Shown here: positions 1 through 5,860 of the stretch, in pieces
How the letters are laid out: every line of letters begins with the position of its first letter
How positions within the stretch are numbered: the first letter of the stretch is position 1
Assembly: GCA_030690875.1 (NCBI GenBank)
Contig: JAUYFP010000116.1
Location: 1 to 6,320 of the forward strand
Length of the DNA: 6,320 nt
Source of the DNA: a bacterium
Lineage (GTDB): Bacteria; Patescibacteriota; Patescibacteriia; UBA1558; GWA2-36-10
Direction: 5' to 3'
The notes under the pieces: model-generated
Told to the model about the DNA's origin: nothing
What the model saw: only the letters and a program-made list of their open reading frames with translations
Database searches by the model: none
Program-made: the position numbers and the translations under genes

Positions 1-991
1 GCACTTCCGCTATCGCCGAAGTATTAGCGGCTACTATTGGCCGCTCGGAAACCAAATACTCAACTATTTTACTGGGCGAATTACCAATTTGAGCACCGGC
101 AGAGGGAATACAAAGAATATCAAAGCTGGATATATACTTAACAACCATTCCCCTAGTGGTCCAAGGGATAAATATGACCCTTTTTTCCACACCTAGTTTA
201 TTGGCTAATTCTTCCAGCTCTACTGTATTATTATCCCTTTTACCTACACCGACAAAAATATATTGCTCCGGCAAGAGCTGTAAGCTATTGATAATATCTT
301 CAATGCCGTAAGAATCATTATTACCAGTGCGAGAAAGATTACCGCTGTAGCCTAATAATATCTTCTCTGTTGGCAATGACAAACCCACGCGTAATTCTAA
401 AACTTTCTCCTTAATATCCATAAATCTTTCTGGTTCGGCGGCAGAGCAAAAGGATACTATCATTGGCTTATTTAACTTCTGATAATAATCATACAAACCC
501 TGATTAATGACCACTAAACCATTAGAGATTTTGGCTAATCTTTCAGATAAATTTTGGCTAATTTTATTGTGTAATACAGCGTGGATTTCAAAAAAAATAG
601 GTTTTTTTAAAAAATATTTGGCAAAATAAACTGTTGGAAATAAGAATGGATCCCGACAATATATGAGTTGATAATTATTGCGCTCATGAAAAATAAATTT
701 GATTAAAGTAATGTTGGTAAATAAAATTTCTAATTTGCTAGCCAAAAAAAAATTTTTAAGTCTAAAAAAATTAGCCGTAGAGCGTAGAGAAACCACTGAA
801 AAGTGTCGCCTAATGTCCCATTTATCAAAAAAGCGTTGTATATCTTTGGCATTTGTCAAACTGCCATCAACACTAACTAAAGTCAATTTCTGGCTATCAT
901 TATTAAGTGCTTCACAAGTCTTGACCGTGTTATAAACATGCGCCCGCGTGGAAAAAAGATTCATTTTGCTAATATAGAGAATTGACTTCAT
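1..991 (-). CDS. GT4-type glycosyltransferase, C-terminus cut by window edge
   Basis: Probably transfers a sugar from an activated donor to a growing glycan or lipid-linked acceptor at the cytoplasmic face of the membrane. Reading down from the ATG at 991 gives 330 codons without a stop before the window ends, so the extreme C-terminus is missing. The N-terminal Rossmann half opens with a beta strand (KSILYISKMNLF, residues 2-13). FFEIHAV at residues 133-139 fits the segment before the inter-domain linker in GT4 enzymes. The C-terminal donor domain starts near ILLGYSGNL (211-219). The family's donor-binding signature is clear at about residues 304-323: NSPSKIVEYL, then ERPIVAA. The start is set by an ATGA overlap with the upstream kinase gene; the next ATG (964) would remove the first strand. 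No Shine-Dalgarno sequence is visible, so translational coupling is likely. The fold assignment is firm. Donor, acceptor and linkage cannot be inferred. Confidence 0.9.
   Translation of the reverse strand, partial: MKSILYISKMNLFSTRAHVYNTVKTCEALNNDSQKLTLVSVDGSLTNAKDIQRFFDKWDIRRHFSVVSLRSTANFFRLKNFFLASKLEILFTNITLIKFIFHERNNYQLIYCRDPFLFPTVYFAKYFLKKPIFFEIHAVLHNKISQNLSERLAKISNGLVVINQGLYDYYQKLNKPMIVSFCSAAEPERFMDIKEKVLELRVGLSLPTEKILLGYSGNLSRTGNNDSYGIEDIINSLQLLPEQYIFVGVGKRDNNTVELEELANKLGVEKRVIFIPWTTRGMVVKYISSFDILCIPSAGAQIGNSPSKIVEYLVSERPIVAANTSAIAEV
988..991 (-). other. ATGA stop/start overlap joining kinase and glycosyltransferase
   Basis: The kinase ends with TGA within the same ATGA that gives the ATG of the following glycosyltransferase. 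As at the other ATGA junction, no ribosome-binding site is visible upstream, which supports termination-reinitiation and fixes the glycosyltransferase start. Confidence 0.85.
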
Positions 992-1884
992 AAAAATAAT
1001 TTTAAAACAGAAAACTCCCGCTTAATTAAATCCATATTTAATTTATCTGGCAATACTTCCCTTTTAAGAAAAATCTCATGTAACAAATACGCAAATAACA
1101 GATCTGGACTAAGTTTTGACTGGTTGTCTATTTTAGCTAAATGCTCAAGCAAATAACGCTTAAATAACGCTAAATTATCATTTTTTAAAATGCGATGCAG
1201 GAAATGAAAAACGTCAAAACCAGCTAATCGGATATCGCCAAATCTATCACAATCAAAAATATGCGTGCCTGCCTCATTAATAAACATATTATCCAAAGTG
1301 ATATCGCCATGCTGAGGCAATAATGCTATTTTAATATCGCTAGATGTTTTTATACTATGTTGGTAGTAATCATAAATATCTAGAATATCTGATTCAAGCA
1401 AAGATAAACTAACTAATAAATCTTTTATGTAGAGATCAAAATTTTCTTGATAAGACAAATGATCTTTAGCTAAAAAACTTTGATATTGATTATAACTTTC
1501 CAAAATATAAGGCAAATCTGCCTGACTAGGACGCCGGCCAGGACAAGCGCTTTCTATACTATAAGCTATACCGCTGGCATCATTATCTATTAAAAGCGGT
1601 ACTGGAAACATCTGGACATAAGGGCTATTTTTTATAATCTGATGTAAAGACTGTAATTTAGAAAAACCTTTGGTAATAACAATATTGTCCGCCACCTTAC
1701 GCACAGTTTTAACGCAAAGCAATGGTTCGACATTATTATGTTTAAAAACCAAAAAAATTACTTTACCATAAGTTCCTAATCCAGAACTAGGCGTGTTTAA
1801 TTTTAATAAAGCTAAGTTATTAGGAGCTAAATTATACTTATCGCCCAATTTTTCTTTAATAGTTTGTAGCAAATAATCCTTCAT
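988..1884 (-). CDS. APH/choline-kinase-fold phosphotransferase, probably a glycan-modifying kinase
   Basis: A 298-residue kinase of the aminoglycoside phosphotransferase/choline kinase superfamily, about the usual length. The glycine-rich loop region is SGLGTYGKV (34-42), the likely ATP-binding lysine is K59 in LLCVKT, and the catalytic loop is HGDITLDN (192-199), with D194 as probable base and N199 as metal ligand. The following metal-binding segment is IFDCDRFGD (209-217), where D211 takes the place of the DFG-type aspartate. I could not identify the helix-C glutamate with confidence. Both ends are joined by ATGA overlaps: the start to the stop of the methyltransferase upstream, the stop to the start of the glycosyltransferase downstream. 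A place between a methyltransferase and a glycosyltransferase argues for a sugar or glycan-end substrate rather than antibiotic resistance. Choline or ethanolamine kinase activity, or a stand-alone modifying kinase, are alternatives. Fold is confident, substrate is not. Confidence 0.85.
   Translation of the reverse strand: MKDYLLQTIKEKLGDKYNLAPNNLALLKLNTPSSGLGTYGKVIFLVFKHNNVEPLLCVKTVRKVADNIVITKGFSKLQSLHQIIKNSPYVQMFPVPLLIDNDASGIAYSIESACPGRRPSQADLPYILESYNQYQSFLAKDHLSYQENFDLYIKDLLVSLSLLESDILDIYDYYQHSIKTSSDIKIALLPQHGDITLDNMFINEAGTHIFDCDRFGDIRLAGFDVFHFLHRILKNDNLALFKRYLLEHLAKIDNQSKLSPDLLFAYLLHEIFLKREVLPDKLNMDLIKREFSVLKLFL
1881..1884 (-). other. ATGA stop/start overlap joining methyltransferase and kinase
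   Basis: On the minus strand the four bases read ATGA: the TGA ends the methyltransferase and the ATG begins the kinase. The preceding sequence is A- and T-rich with no Shine-Dalgarno motif, so the ribosome probably reinitiates after termination. This would tie the levels of the two proteins together. Confidence 0.85.
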
Positions 1885-2846
1885 TTTTTAATAATAATAT
1901 TAAAACTAAAAAATAATAAGCGATATAACCACAAAAAAATATCAAATCTAGCTAAAAATTGGATTAATTTTCTCTTTTGACCCCGAGCAGACATCAAATA
2001 TACAATCAAATACTGGAGAATATTTAAATTACCATATGGCACTACGATGCGGGGAACATTGTAGCCCGGATAAGGCAGAAAAAATTGGATATTTTCCTTT
2101 GTAAAACCAGCCTGAGTAATTAATTTTTCATAACCAGAACGAGAATAAGTATAGGTATCATATTTGCCGCGGCCACGTAGCTGGCAGTACCAACTGGCTA
2201 AAAATCGAGGCATATAGCCAGTATAACGTAAACCGCTGTGATCAAAACCGCGCAAATAAGATAAAGCCCAACGGTTTTCAATGCCAATATAGAGATAGCC
2301 ACCCGGTTTAAGCAGGCGCAAGCAGATTTTCAAACTAGCCAGCTGCGCGGCTTGTGGATCCTTAAAAAAATTTGTCTTACCCACCCACTCCAAAACTCCG
2401 TTCATTACAATTAGATCAAAACTGGCATCCGCCAATGGCAAATCAAAAAAATCCGCTACCAACAAATCCACATTATTTAATCCTTCTTCTTTCAGGCGTC
2501 TTTGTAAAAATTGCATGCGAGATAGAGAAGCATCAAAAGCCACTACTCTTTTTACTACTTTAGCCAAAGGCAAAGTAATGCGACCCATGCCTGCTCCTGT
2601 GTCTAAAACCATAAAATTTTTATCCACTGGCACGTTAAAACGCCAATCAGCCCGGCTTTGATCGTCGGTAAAATCCAATTTGCCGGCATAATACCGATTA
2701 AATTCCTTCCAACCCTGCTCGTCAATTATTTTTAAGCCCGATAATAAAACTGACTCGGGCGATTTACCCCAGTACTTATCTACACTAAAAAGCGGTATGT
2801 TATCTTTAATCTCTAGTGGTTTTTTGATAAAAATGGTATTTTCCAT
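1881..2846 (-). CDS. Class I SAM-dependent methyltransferase, kinase-partnered
   Basis: A 321-residue Rossmann-fold methyltransferase, longer than the minimal type because it carries extra N- and C-terminal segments. Motif I is LDTGAGMGR (81-89), the acidic residue ending strand 2 is D105 in VVAFDAS, motif II is ADFFDLP (131-137), and the strand 4 region is FDLIVMNGVLEW (143-154), followed by LLKPGGYLYIGIENRW (178-193). The segment DHSGLRYTGYMPRFLA (202-217) and TYTYSRSGYEKL (231-242) recalls a glycan-cluster methyltransferase subgroup often found near APH-type kinases; that is from memory, not a search. The last 50 or so residues are strongly hydrophobic and basic, so membrane association is plausible. 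Its stop overlaps the kinase start (ATGA), and it begins 6 bases past the preceding methyltransferase's stop codon region. GGATG lies about a dozen bases before the ATG, a weak ribosome-binding candidate. It is noticeably richer in G+C than the genes around 4200. It may methylate a sugar hydroxyl or a phosphate. Confidence 0.88.
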   Translation of the reverse strand: MENTIFIKKPLEIKDNIPLFSVDKYWGKSPESVLLSGLKIIDEQGWKEFNRYYAGKLDFTDDQSRADWRFNVPVDKNFMVLDTGAGMGRITLPLAKVVKRVVAFDASLSRMQFLQRRLKEEGLNNVDLLVADFFDLPLADASFDLIVMNGVLEWVGKTNFFKDPQAAQLASLKICLRLLKPGGYLYIGIENRWALSYLRGFDHSGLRYTGYMPRFLASWYCQLRGRGKYDTYTYSRSGYEKLITQAGFTKENIQFFLPYPGYNVPRIVVPYGNLNILQYLIVYLMSARGQKRKLIQFLARFDIFLWLYRLLFFSFNIIIKK

Positions 2847-2851
2847 AAATA

Positions 2852-3415
2852 TTAATCATCCGACATAGCCAAGCAAATTAAATTAGGATTTTGCAAGCGT
2901 AAGATTAATGGCAAATAACGGACAAAAATATTATGACTACCAGCTTGGTATAAATTGTAGAAACGACAGCGGAAACCCATACGCTCCAAACTATATTCCA
3001 AGCTCTCTTTGTCCCATAAAAAATAATGCTTGCCATGTTCCGGCAAATACATTTTAGCTTCATTTCCAAAACCGCGACGATTAGGAACTTCAATTAATAT
3101 CTTGCCATGTTTATTTAACAGACCTTTCATTTTTTTTATAGCCCCTAAAGGATCTTGTAAATGTTCAAAAAGCTGTTTCATAATAATTAAATCAAACTTG
3201 TCAGCAGTTTGAAAATCTTCAATGCTCTGCTGATAAAATTCTATCGTGTCGCTCAAATTATCAGGACGGCGATAAAGATCAATAGCTACTACCTTGGCTA
3301 AATTCGGTTTAAATTTAACCAACTCGTCAATAAACTCTCCTAAACCGCAACCAACTTCTAAAACTTTATGCTTGTCTTTTAAAATATTAACAGCTACTTT
3401 TAAAAAAGGATTCAT
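2852..3415 (-). CDS. Short class I SAM-dependent methyltransferase (Methyltransf_23/11 type)
   Basis: A compact 187-residue methyltransferase that is little more than the catalytic Rossmann domain. Motif I VLEVGCGLGEF sits at 18-28, the ribose-binding acidic residue is D46 in VVAIDLY, FDLIIMKQLFEHLQDPL (74-90) is the strand 4 region with the EHL signature of this group, and ILIEVPNRRG (106-115) is strand 5. HYFLWDKESLEYSLERMGF (130-148) matches the helical element preceding strands 6 and 7 in glycan-cluster methyltransferases. It lies 4 bases after the glycosyltransferase stop and 5 bases before the next methyltransferase. The ATG at 3415 is the only reasonable start: the frame stays open for some 20 codons further upstream, into the previous gene, but contains no ATG, GTG or TTG there. 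No Shine-Dalgarno sequence is visible. It probably O- or N-methylates a sugar in the same glycan; the precise target is unknown. Confidence 0.85.
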   Translation of the reverse strand: MNPFLKVAVNILKDKHKVLEVGCGLGEFIDELVKFKPNLAKVVAIDLYRRPDNLSDTIEFYQQSIEDFQTADKFDLIIMKQLFEHLQDPLGAIKKMKGLLNKHGKILIEVPNRRGFGNEAKMYLPEHGKHYFLWDKESLEYSLERMGFRCRFYNLYQAGSHNIFVRYLPLILRLQNPNLICLAMSDD

Positions 3416-3419
3416 AGCA

Positions 3420-4478
3420 CTATAATAATTGTTTAAATATTTGACTGAGATTTTCCGCCATTTGCCGACTACTAAAACAGCTAATTGCTTTTGAACGAGC
3501 CGCCTCAGCTAGACGCCCAGCAAGCTTCTGATCGCTCAACATTTTAATTTTAGCCACGATGTCGCCAGCATCATAAAAATTAACCGTTAGTAATTCTTCC
3601 TTATCCCGAACATAATCTTCTAAATATTTTTTACGGCTTACAATAATCGGCAGTCCGGAAGACATAGCATCTAATAAAACTGTTTGGCCAGAGCAATCTG
3701 AACCGTCTAAATGCTCATCATTATGAGTAATAAGTAGTAGCATTTTAGCAGATTTATATAGTATTTGCAACTCTTTTATCGGTAAGCCAAATATTACTCT
3801 AACATTACTAGGGACGCGTAAATCATGAATATTCCACCGGCCACAAACTACCACGAATTTCTCATTAGGCAATTTTTTAGCAACTTCAAAAAGAGTCTTA
3901 TAATCCCGGCCATTATCCTTTCCTACTACCAAAATATTAGCATTATTTACAAAATCTACTTCTGTCCAAAAATCTTTGTCAACGCCAAGGAGAACAAAAA
4001 AAAGCTTATGTTTATCAACCTGATAATTATTAACTAAGTCATCGATCTGAAAATGAGACAGGCACACGATGGCATCAAGCTGATTGATTAAATATTTTAT
4101 CAGTCGATATTTAAATTTATTTTTTTTATTTCTAAACAAAGTATTGTTCAAGCTAATATTTAGCAAGACATATTTAGTCTTTAATCCAAATATCTTTTTA
4201 AAAATAACATTGTAAAGTATGGAAGAACCAAAAACTATATTATAATTTTTAATGAATTTAGTCAGCAAAATATGTTGCCAGACAAAAGGCAATTTTTGAA
4301 TAAGTTTTTTTGATTTTAATATATCATAGATATCTTTGTACTCGGCCTCAAAACCAAAATCGCTTAAATAATTTAAGCCATAAAAAGGAGTGTCCGGATA
4401 ATCTTTATGCATTTCTCCTTGATACACATTGCTTCGCTTGCCGGAAAATAAATATAAAATTTTAAAATTGTTCTTCAT
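3420..4478 (-). CDS. GT4-type glycosyltransferase
   Basis: A complete 352-residue GT-B-fold glycosyltransferase of ordinary GT4 length. The N-terminal acceptor domain begins with strand KILYLFSGKR (6-15) and contains YPDTPFYGLNYL (27-38). AIVCLSHFQ (136-144) and the linker region LLGVDKDFW (163-171) are typical of the family. The donor domain starts at NILVVGKDNGRDYKTL (181-196), a layout seen in GT4 enzymes. The nucleotide-sugar binding signature is SGQTVLLDAMSSGLPIIVS (263-281); D270 stands where many GT4 members have the second glutamate of the EX7E motif, and the first position is also not a glutamate. It is followed by a C-terminal helix that packs back on the N-domain. The first half of the gene is extremely AT-rich (8 of 60 G+C at 4081-4140). 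It starts 7 bases after the preceding methyltransferase gene, without a ribosome-binding site. Sugar specificity cannot be called. Confidence 0.9.
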   Translation of the reverse strand: MKNNFKILYLFSGKRSNVYQGEMHKDYPDTPFYGLNYLSDFGFEAEYKDIYDILKSKKLIQKLPFVWQHILLTKFIKNYNIVFGSSILYNVIFKKIFGLKTKYVLLNISLNNTLFRNKKNKFKYRLIKYLINQLDAIVCLSHFQIDDLVNNYQVDKHKLFFVLLGVDKDFWTEVDFVNNANILVVGKDNGRDYKTLFEVAKKLPNEKFVVVCGRWNIHDLRVPSNVRVIFGLPIKELQILYKSAKMLLLITHNDEHLDGSDCSGQTVLLDAMSSGLPIIVSRKKYLEDYVRDKEELLTVNFYDAGDIVAKIKMLSDQKLAGRLAEAARSKAISCFSSRQMAENLSQIFKQLL

Positions 4479-4485
4479 ATTTATT

Positions 4486-5229
4486 TTATATATTTTTTAT
4501 AATTCCTATCATTATAGCATTACCGGCGTTATAAGGTCGCCCGTAGCTTTGTTGTAAAGCTTCTTCCTTGTCCACTTCTTGCCATCTGTTATCTTTGGAA
4601 ATACGCTTCATAAAATATTTTTCTGATAAGTCCAGCTTTTCTTCTTTAATGTATTTATCCAAAAATTGATTATAGCCTATCGGAAGGGTAAAAAAAAGTT
4701 TAGCGCCGGGAGCTAAAATATTTTTTAGCTTCCCTATAACCAAAAATATCTTATCCTGATCATTGCTACCGTCGTCTCTGCCAATATGCTCCAAAGTGGA
4801 AATGCTAATGATTAAATCGTATTTTTTGTCCGGATGAAAGTCAATAATATCTTTTTGTATAATTCCTTTTTTGTTTTCATATTTATCCAAAATATCTCCG
4901 CTGTGCTTCAGGTAATAAGACAAAACATTGCCCAACTCCAAAATGTTTTTCCCCTCGTATCTGCCAATTATATCTTGGGCAATAGCTATTTCCACACACC
5001 GCTCGTTGCGATGACTGAAATTATAAAGATGATAAAAATATCTATATTTCTTCCCTTGAAAAATAAAAAAACGATTTAAATTTAAATATTTAAAATAAAA
5101 ATAACCCAGATATCTTGATAGATAATTATAAAAAATATTAAAAGAAGAGCGCAAAAAAGTTAAAGGTGATTTTTTAAAAAATCGTCTTAACTTATTCCCC
5201 AATTTCTGTTGCAAATATCTGTCACCCAT
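4486..5229 (-). CDS. Methyltransferase-like protein with altered SAM-binding loop (GNVLSYY type)
   Basis: A 247-residue protein of class I methyltransferase shape. The usual GxGxG loop is replaced by NILELGNVLSYY (95-106). The strand 2 acidic loop reads DKYE (115-118), and the strand 4 signature is YDLIISISTLEHIGRDD (137-153), followed by ILAPGAKLFFTLPIGYN (171-187) and a C-terminal AGNAIMIG (235-242). From memory, this combination, with FQGKKYRYFYHLYN (57-70) before it, characterises a subgroup found in cyanobacterial, archaeal and CPR glycan clusters, so the altered loop looks like a family trait rather than decay. The first 70 residues are rich in Tyr, Phe, Lys and Arg, which could be a membrane-surface or carbohydrate-binding face. 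It lies 4 bases after one methyltransferase gene and 7 before a glycosyltransferase. SAM binding is probable but not certain; substrate unknown. The ATG start is followed by a charged helix that fits the family. Confidence 0.78.
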   Translation of the reverse strand: MGDRYLQQKLGNKLRRFFKKSPLTFLRSSFNIFYNYLSRYLGYFYFKYLNLNRFFIFQGKKYRYFYHLYNFSHRNERCVEIAIAQDIIGRYEGKNILELGNVLSYYLKHSGDILDKYENKKGIIQKDIIDFHPDKKYDLIISISTLEHIGRDDGSNDQDKIFLVIGKLKNILAPGAKLFFTLPIGYNQFLDKYIKEEKLDLSEKYFMKRISKDNRWQEVDKEEALQQSYGRPYNAGNAIMIGIIKNI

Positions 5230-5233
5230 AAAA

Positions 5234-5860
5234 TTATTTTTTGACTTCCATAACCAAAGTCAAGCCGGAAATAAAAAATATTTTTTGTATTTTAGAAATA
5301 AACTTCGGACTTAATTTAAAAATTCTGATTAATTTGCCCAAACCGGTAAAACAACGAAAATCCTCATAAATTTTTATTTCCTTAAAACCAGCGTCCAGAG
5401 CCAGTCTTTCTAAACTTATCCTAGTTAAAGGGCGAACATGAGTGTAATCATCCCAAAAAAACTTGTTTAGTGCATAAGGACAATTAGGCGTTAAAATAAC
5501 TGCCTGGCCCCCTGATTTTAAAATACGATGAACATGTCTCATAAAATACAGAGGATTGGCTAAATGTTCAATTAATTGTTTGGCGTAAACCGCGCTATAA
5601 TGAGCTTCCGCTAAACTATCTAACTCTTTAACAACATCTAATTTTTTAACTTTAAATCCTCTTTGCCGACAAATTTGCAATGAATCTTCATCATATTCTA
5701 TCCCCTCAATAATATCCGGATGAGTGGCAATAAAATTTCCGGTGGCGCAACCCATATCCAAAATCGGACCTGAATTATTTTTAAACCACCGATCAAAATA
5801 ATAAGACTCAAACCAAGTATTAGTTTTTTCCTTATACTGAACTTTTGAATAGTAACTCAT
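5234..5860 (-). CDS. Class I SAM-dependent methyltransferase (Methyltransf_23 type)
   Basis: A 208-residue methyltransferase when read from the ATG at 5860. Motif I is ILDMGCATGNF (33-43), the acidic strand 2 region is IEGIEYD (51-57), the strand 4 region is YSAVYAKQLIEHLANPL (88-104), and VILTPNCPYA (121-130) is strand 5. WDDYTHVRPLTRISL (136-150) is a stretch characteristic of glycan-cluster Methyltransf_23 proteins. The tail is hydrophobic (FFISGLTLVMEV, 195-206). An alternative TTG at 5917 would give 227 residues and an 86-base overlap with the preceding gene; I prefer the ATG because its overlap is 29 bases and the 19 extra residues add no recognisable domain element. Neither site has a convincing ribosome-binding sequence, so coupling to the glycosyltransferase upstream is likely. 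Methylation of a sugar in the shared glycan is inferred from context only. Confidence 0.86.
   Translation of the reverse strand: MSYYSKVQYKEKTNTWFESYYFDRWFKNNSGPILDMGCATGNFIATHPDIIEGIEYDEDSLQICRQRGFKVKKLDVVKELDSLAEAHYSAVYAKQLIEHLANPLYFMRHVHRILKSGGQAVILTPNCPYALNKFFWDDYTHVRPLTRISLERLALDAGFKEIKIYEDFRCFTGLGKLIRIFKLSPKFISKIQKIFFISGLTLVMEVKK
5832..5860 (-). other. 29-base out-of-frame overlap between glycosyltransferase end and methyltransferase start
   Basis: The last nine codons and stop (TAA) of the glycosyltransferase are read in one frame, while the methyltransferase begins at the ATG at 5860 in another. The overlap is the longest in the window and suggests coupled translation if the ATG choice is right. 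Confidence 0.7.

Noticed and set aside
590..732. Runs of eight to nine A on the plus strand (590-597, 724-732), with similar runs near 3996, 4120 and 4690, considered as phase-variation or slippage sites
   Set aside because: All frames continue intact through them and such runs are expected in AT-rich coding sequence; nothing shows length variation.
699..935. Plus-strand open frame of 78 codons
   Set aside because: It lies entirely opposite the glycosyltransferase at 991-1, whose protein has clear family motifs; the plus-strand product is low-complexity and resembles nothing.
988..1884. Aminoglycoside resistance gene
   Set aside because: The kinase fold fits, but position inside a glycosyltransferase and methyltransferase operon, with ATGA overlaps at both ends, argues for a glycan-related substrate.
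2372..2563. Plus-strand open frame of 63 codons
   Set aside because: Antisense to the conserved SAM-binding core of the methyltransferase at 2846-1881; no start signal or recognisable domain.
2905..3212. Two short open frames, one on each strand (2905-3093 minus, 3030-3212 plus)
   Set aside because: Both are inside the methyltransferase at 3415-2852 in other frames; the real frame carries all the motifs.
3825..5079. Plus-strand open frames at 3825-4037 and 4834-5079
   Set aside because: Opposite well-supported minus-strand genes, and rich in Ile, Lys and Asn as expected for chance frames in AT-rich DNA.
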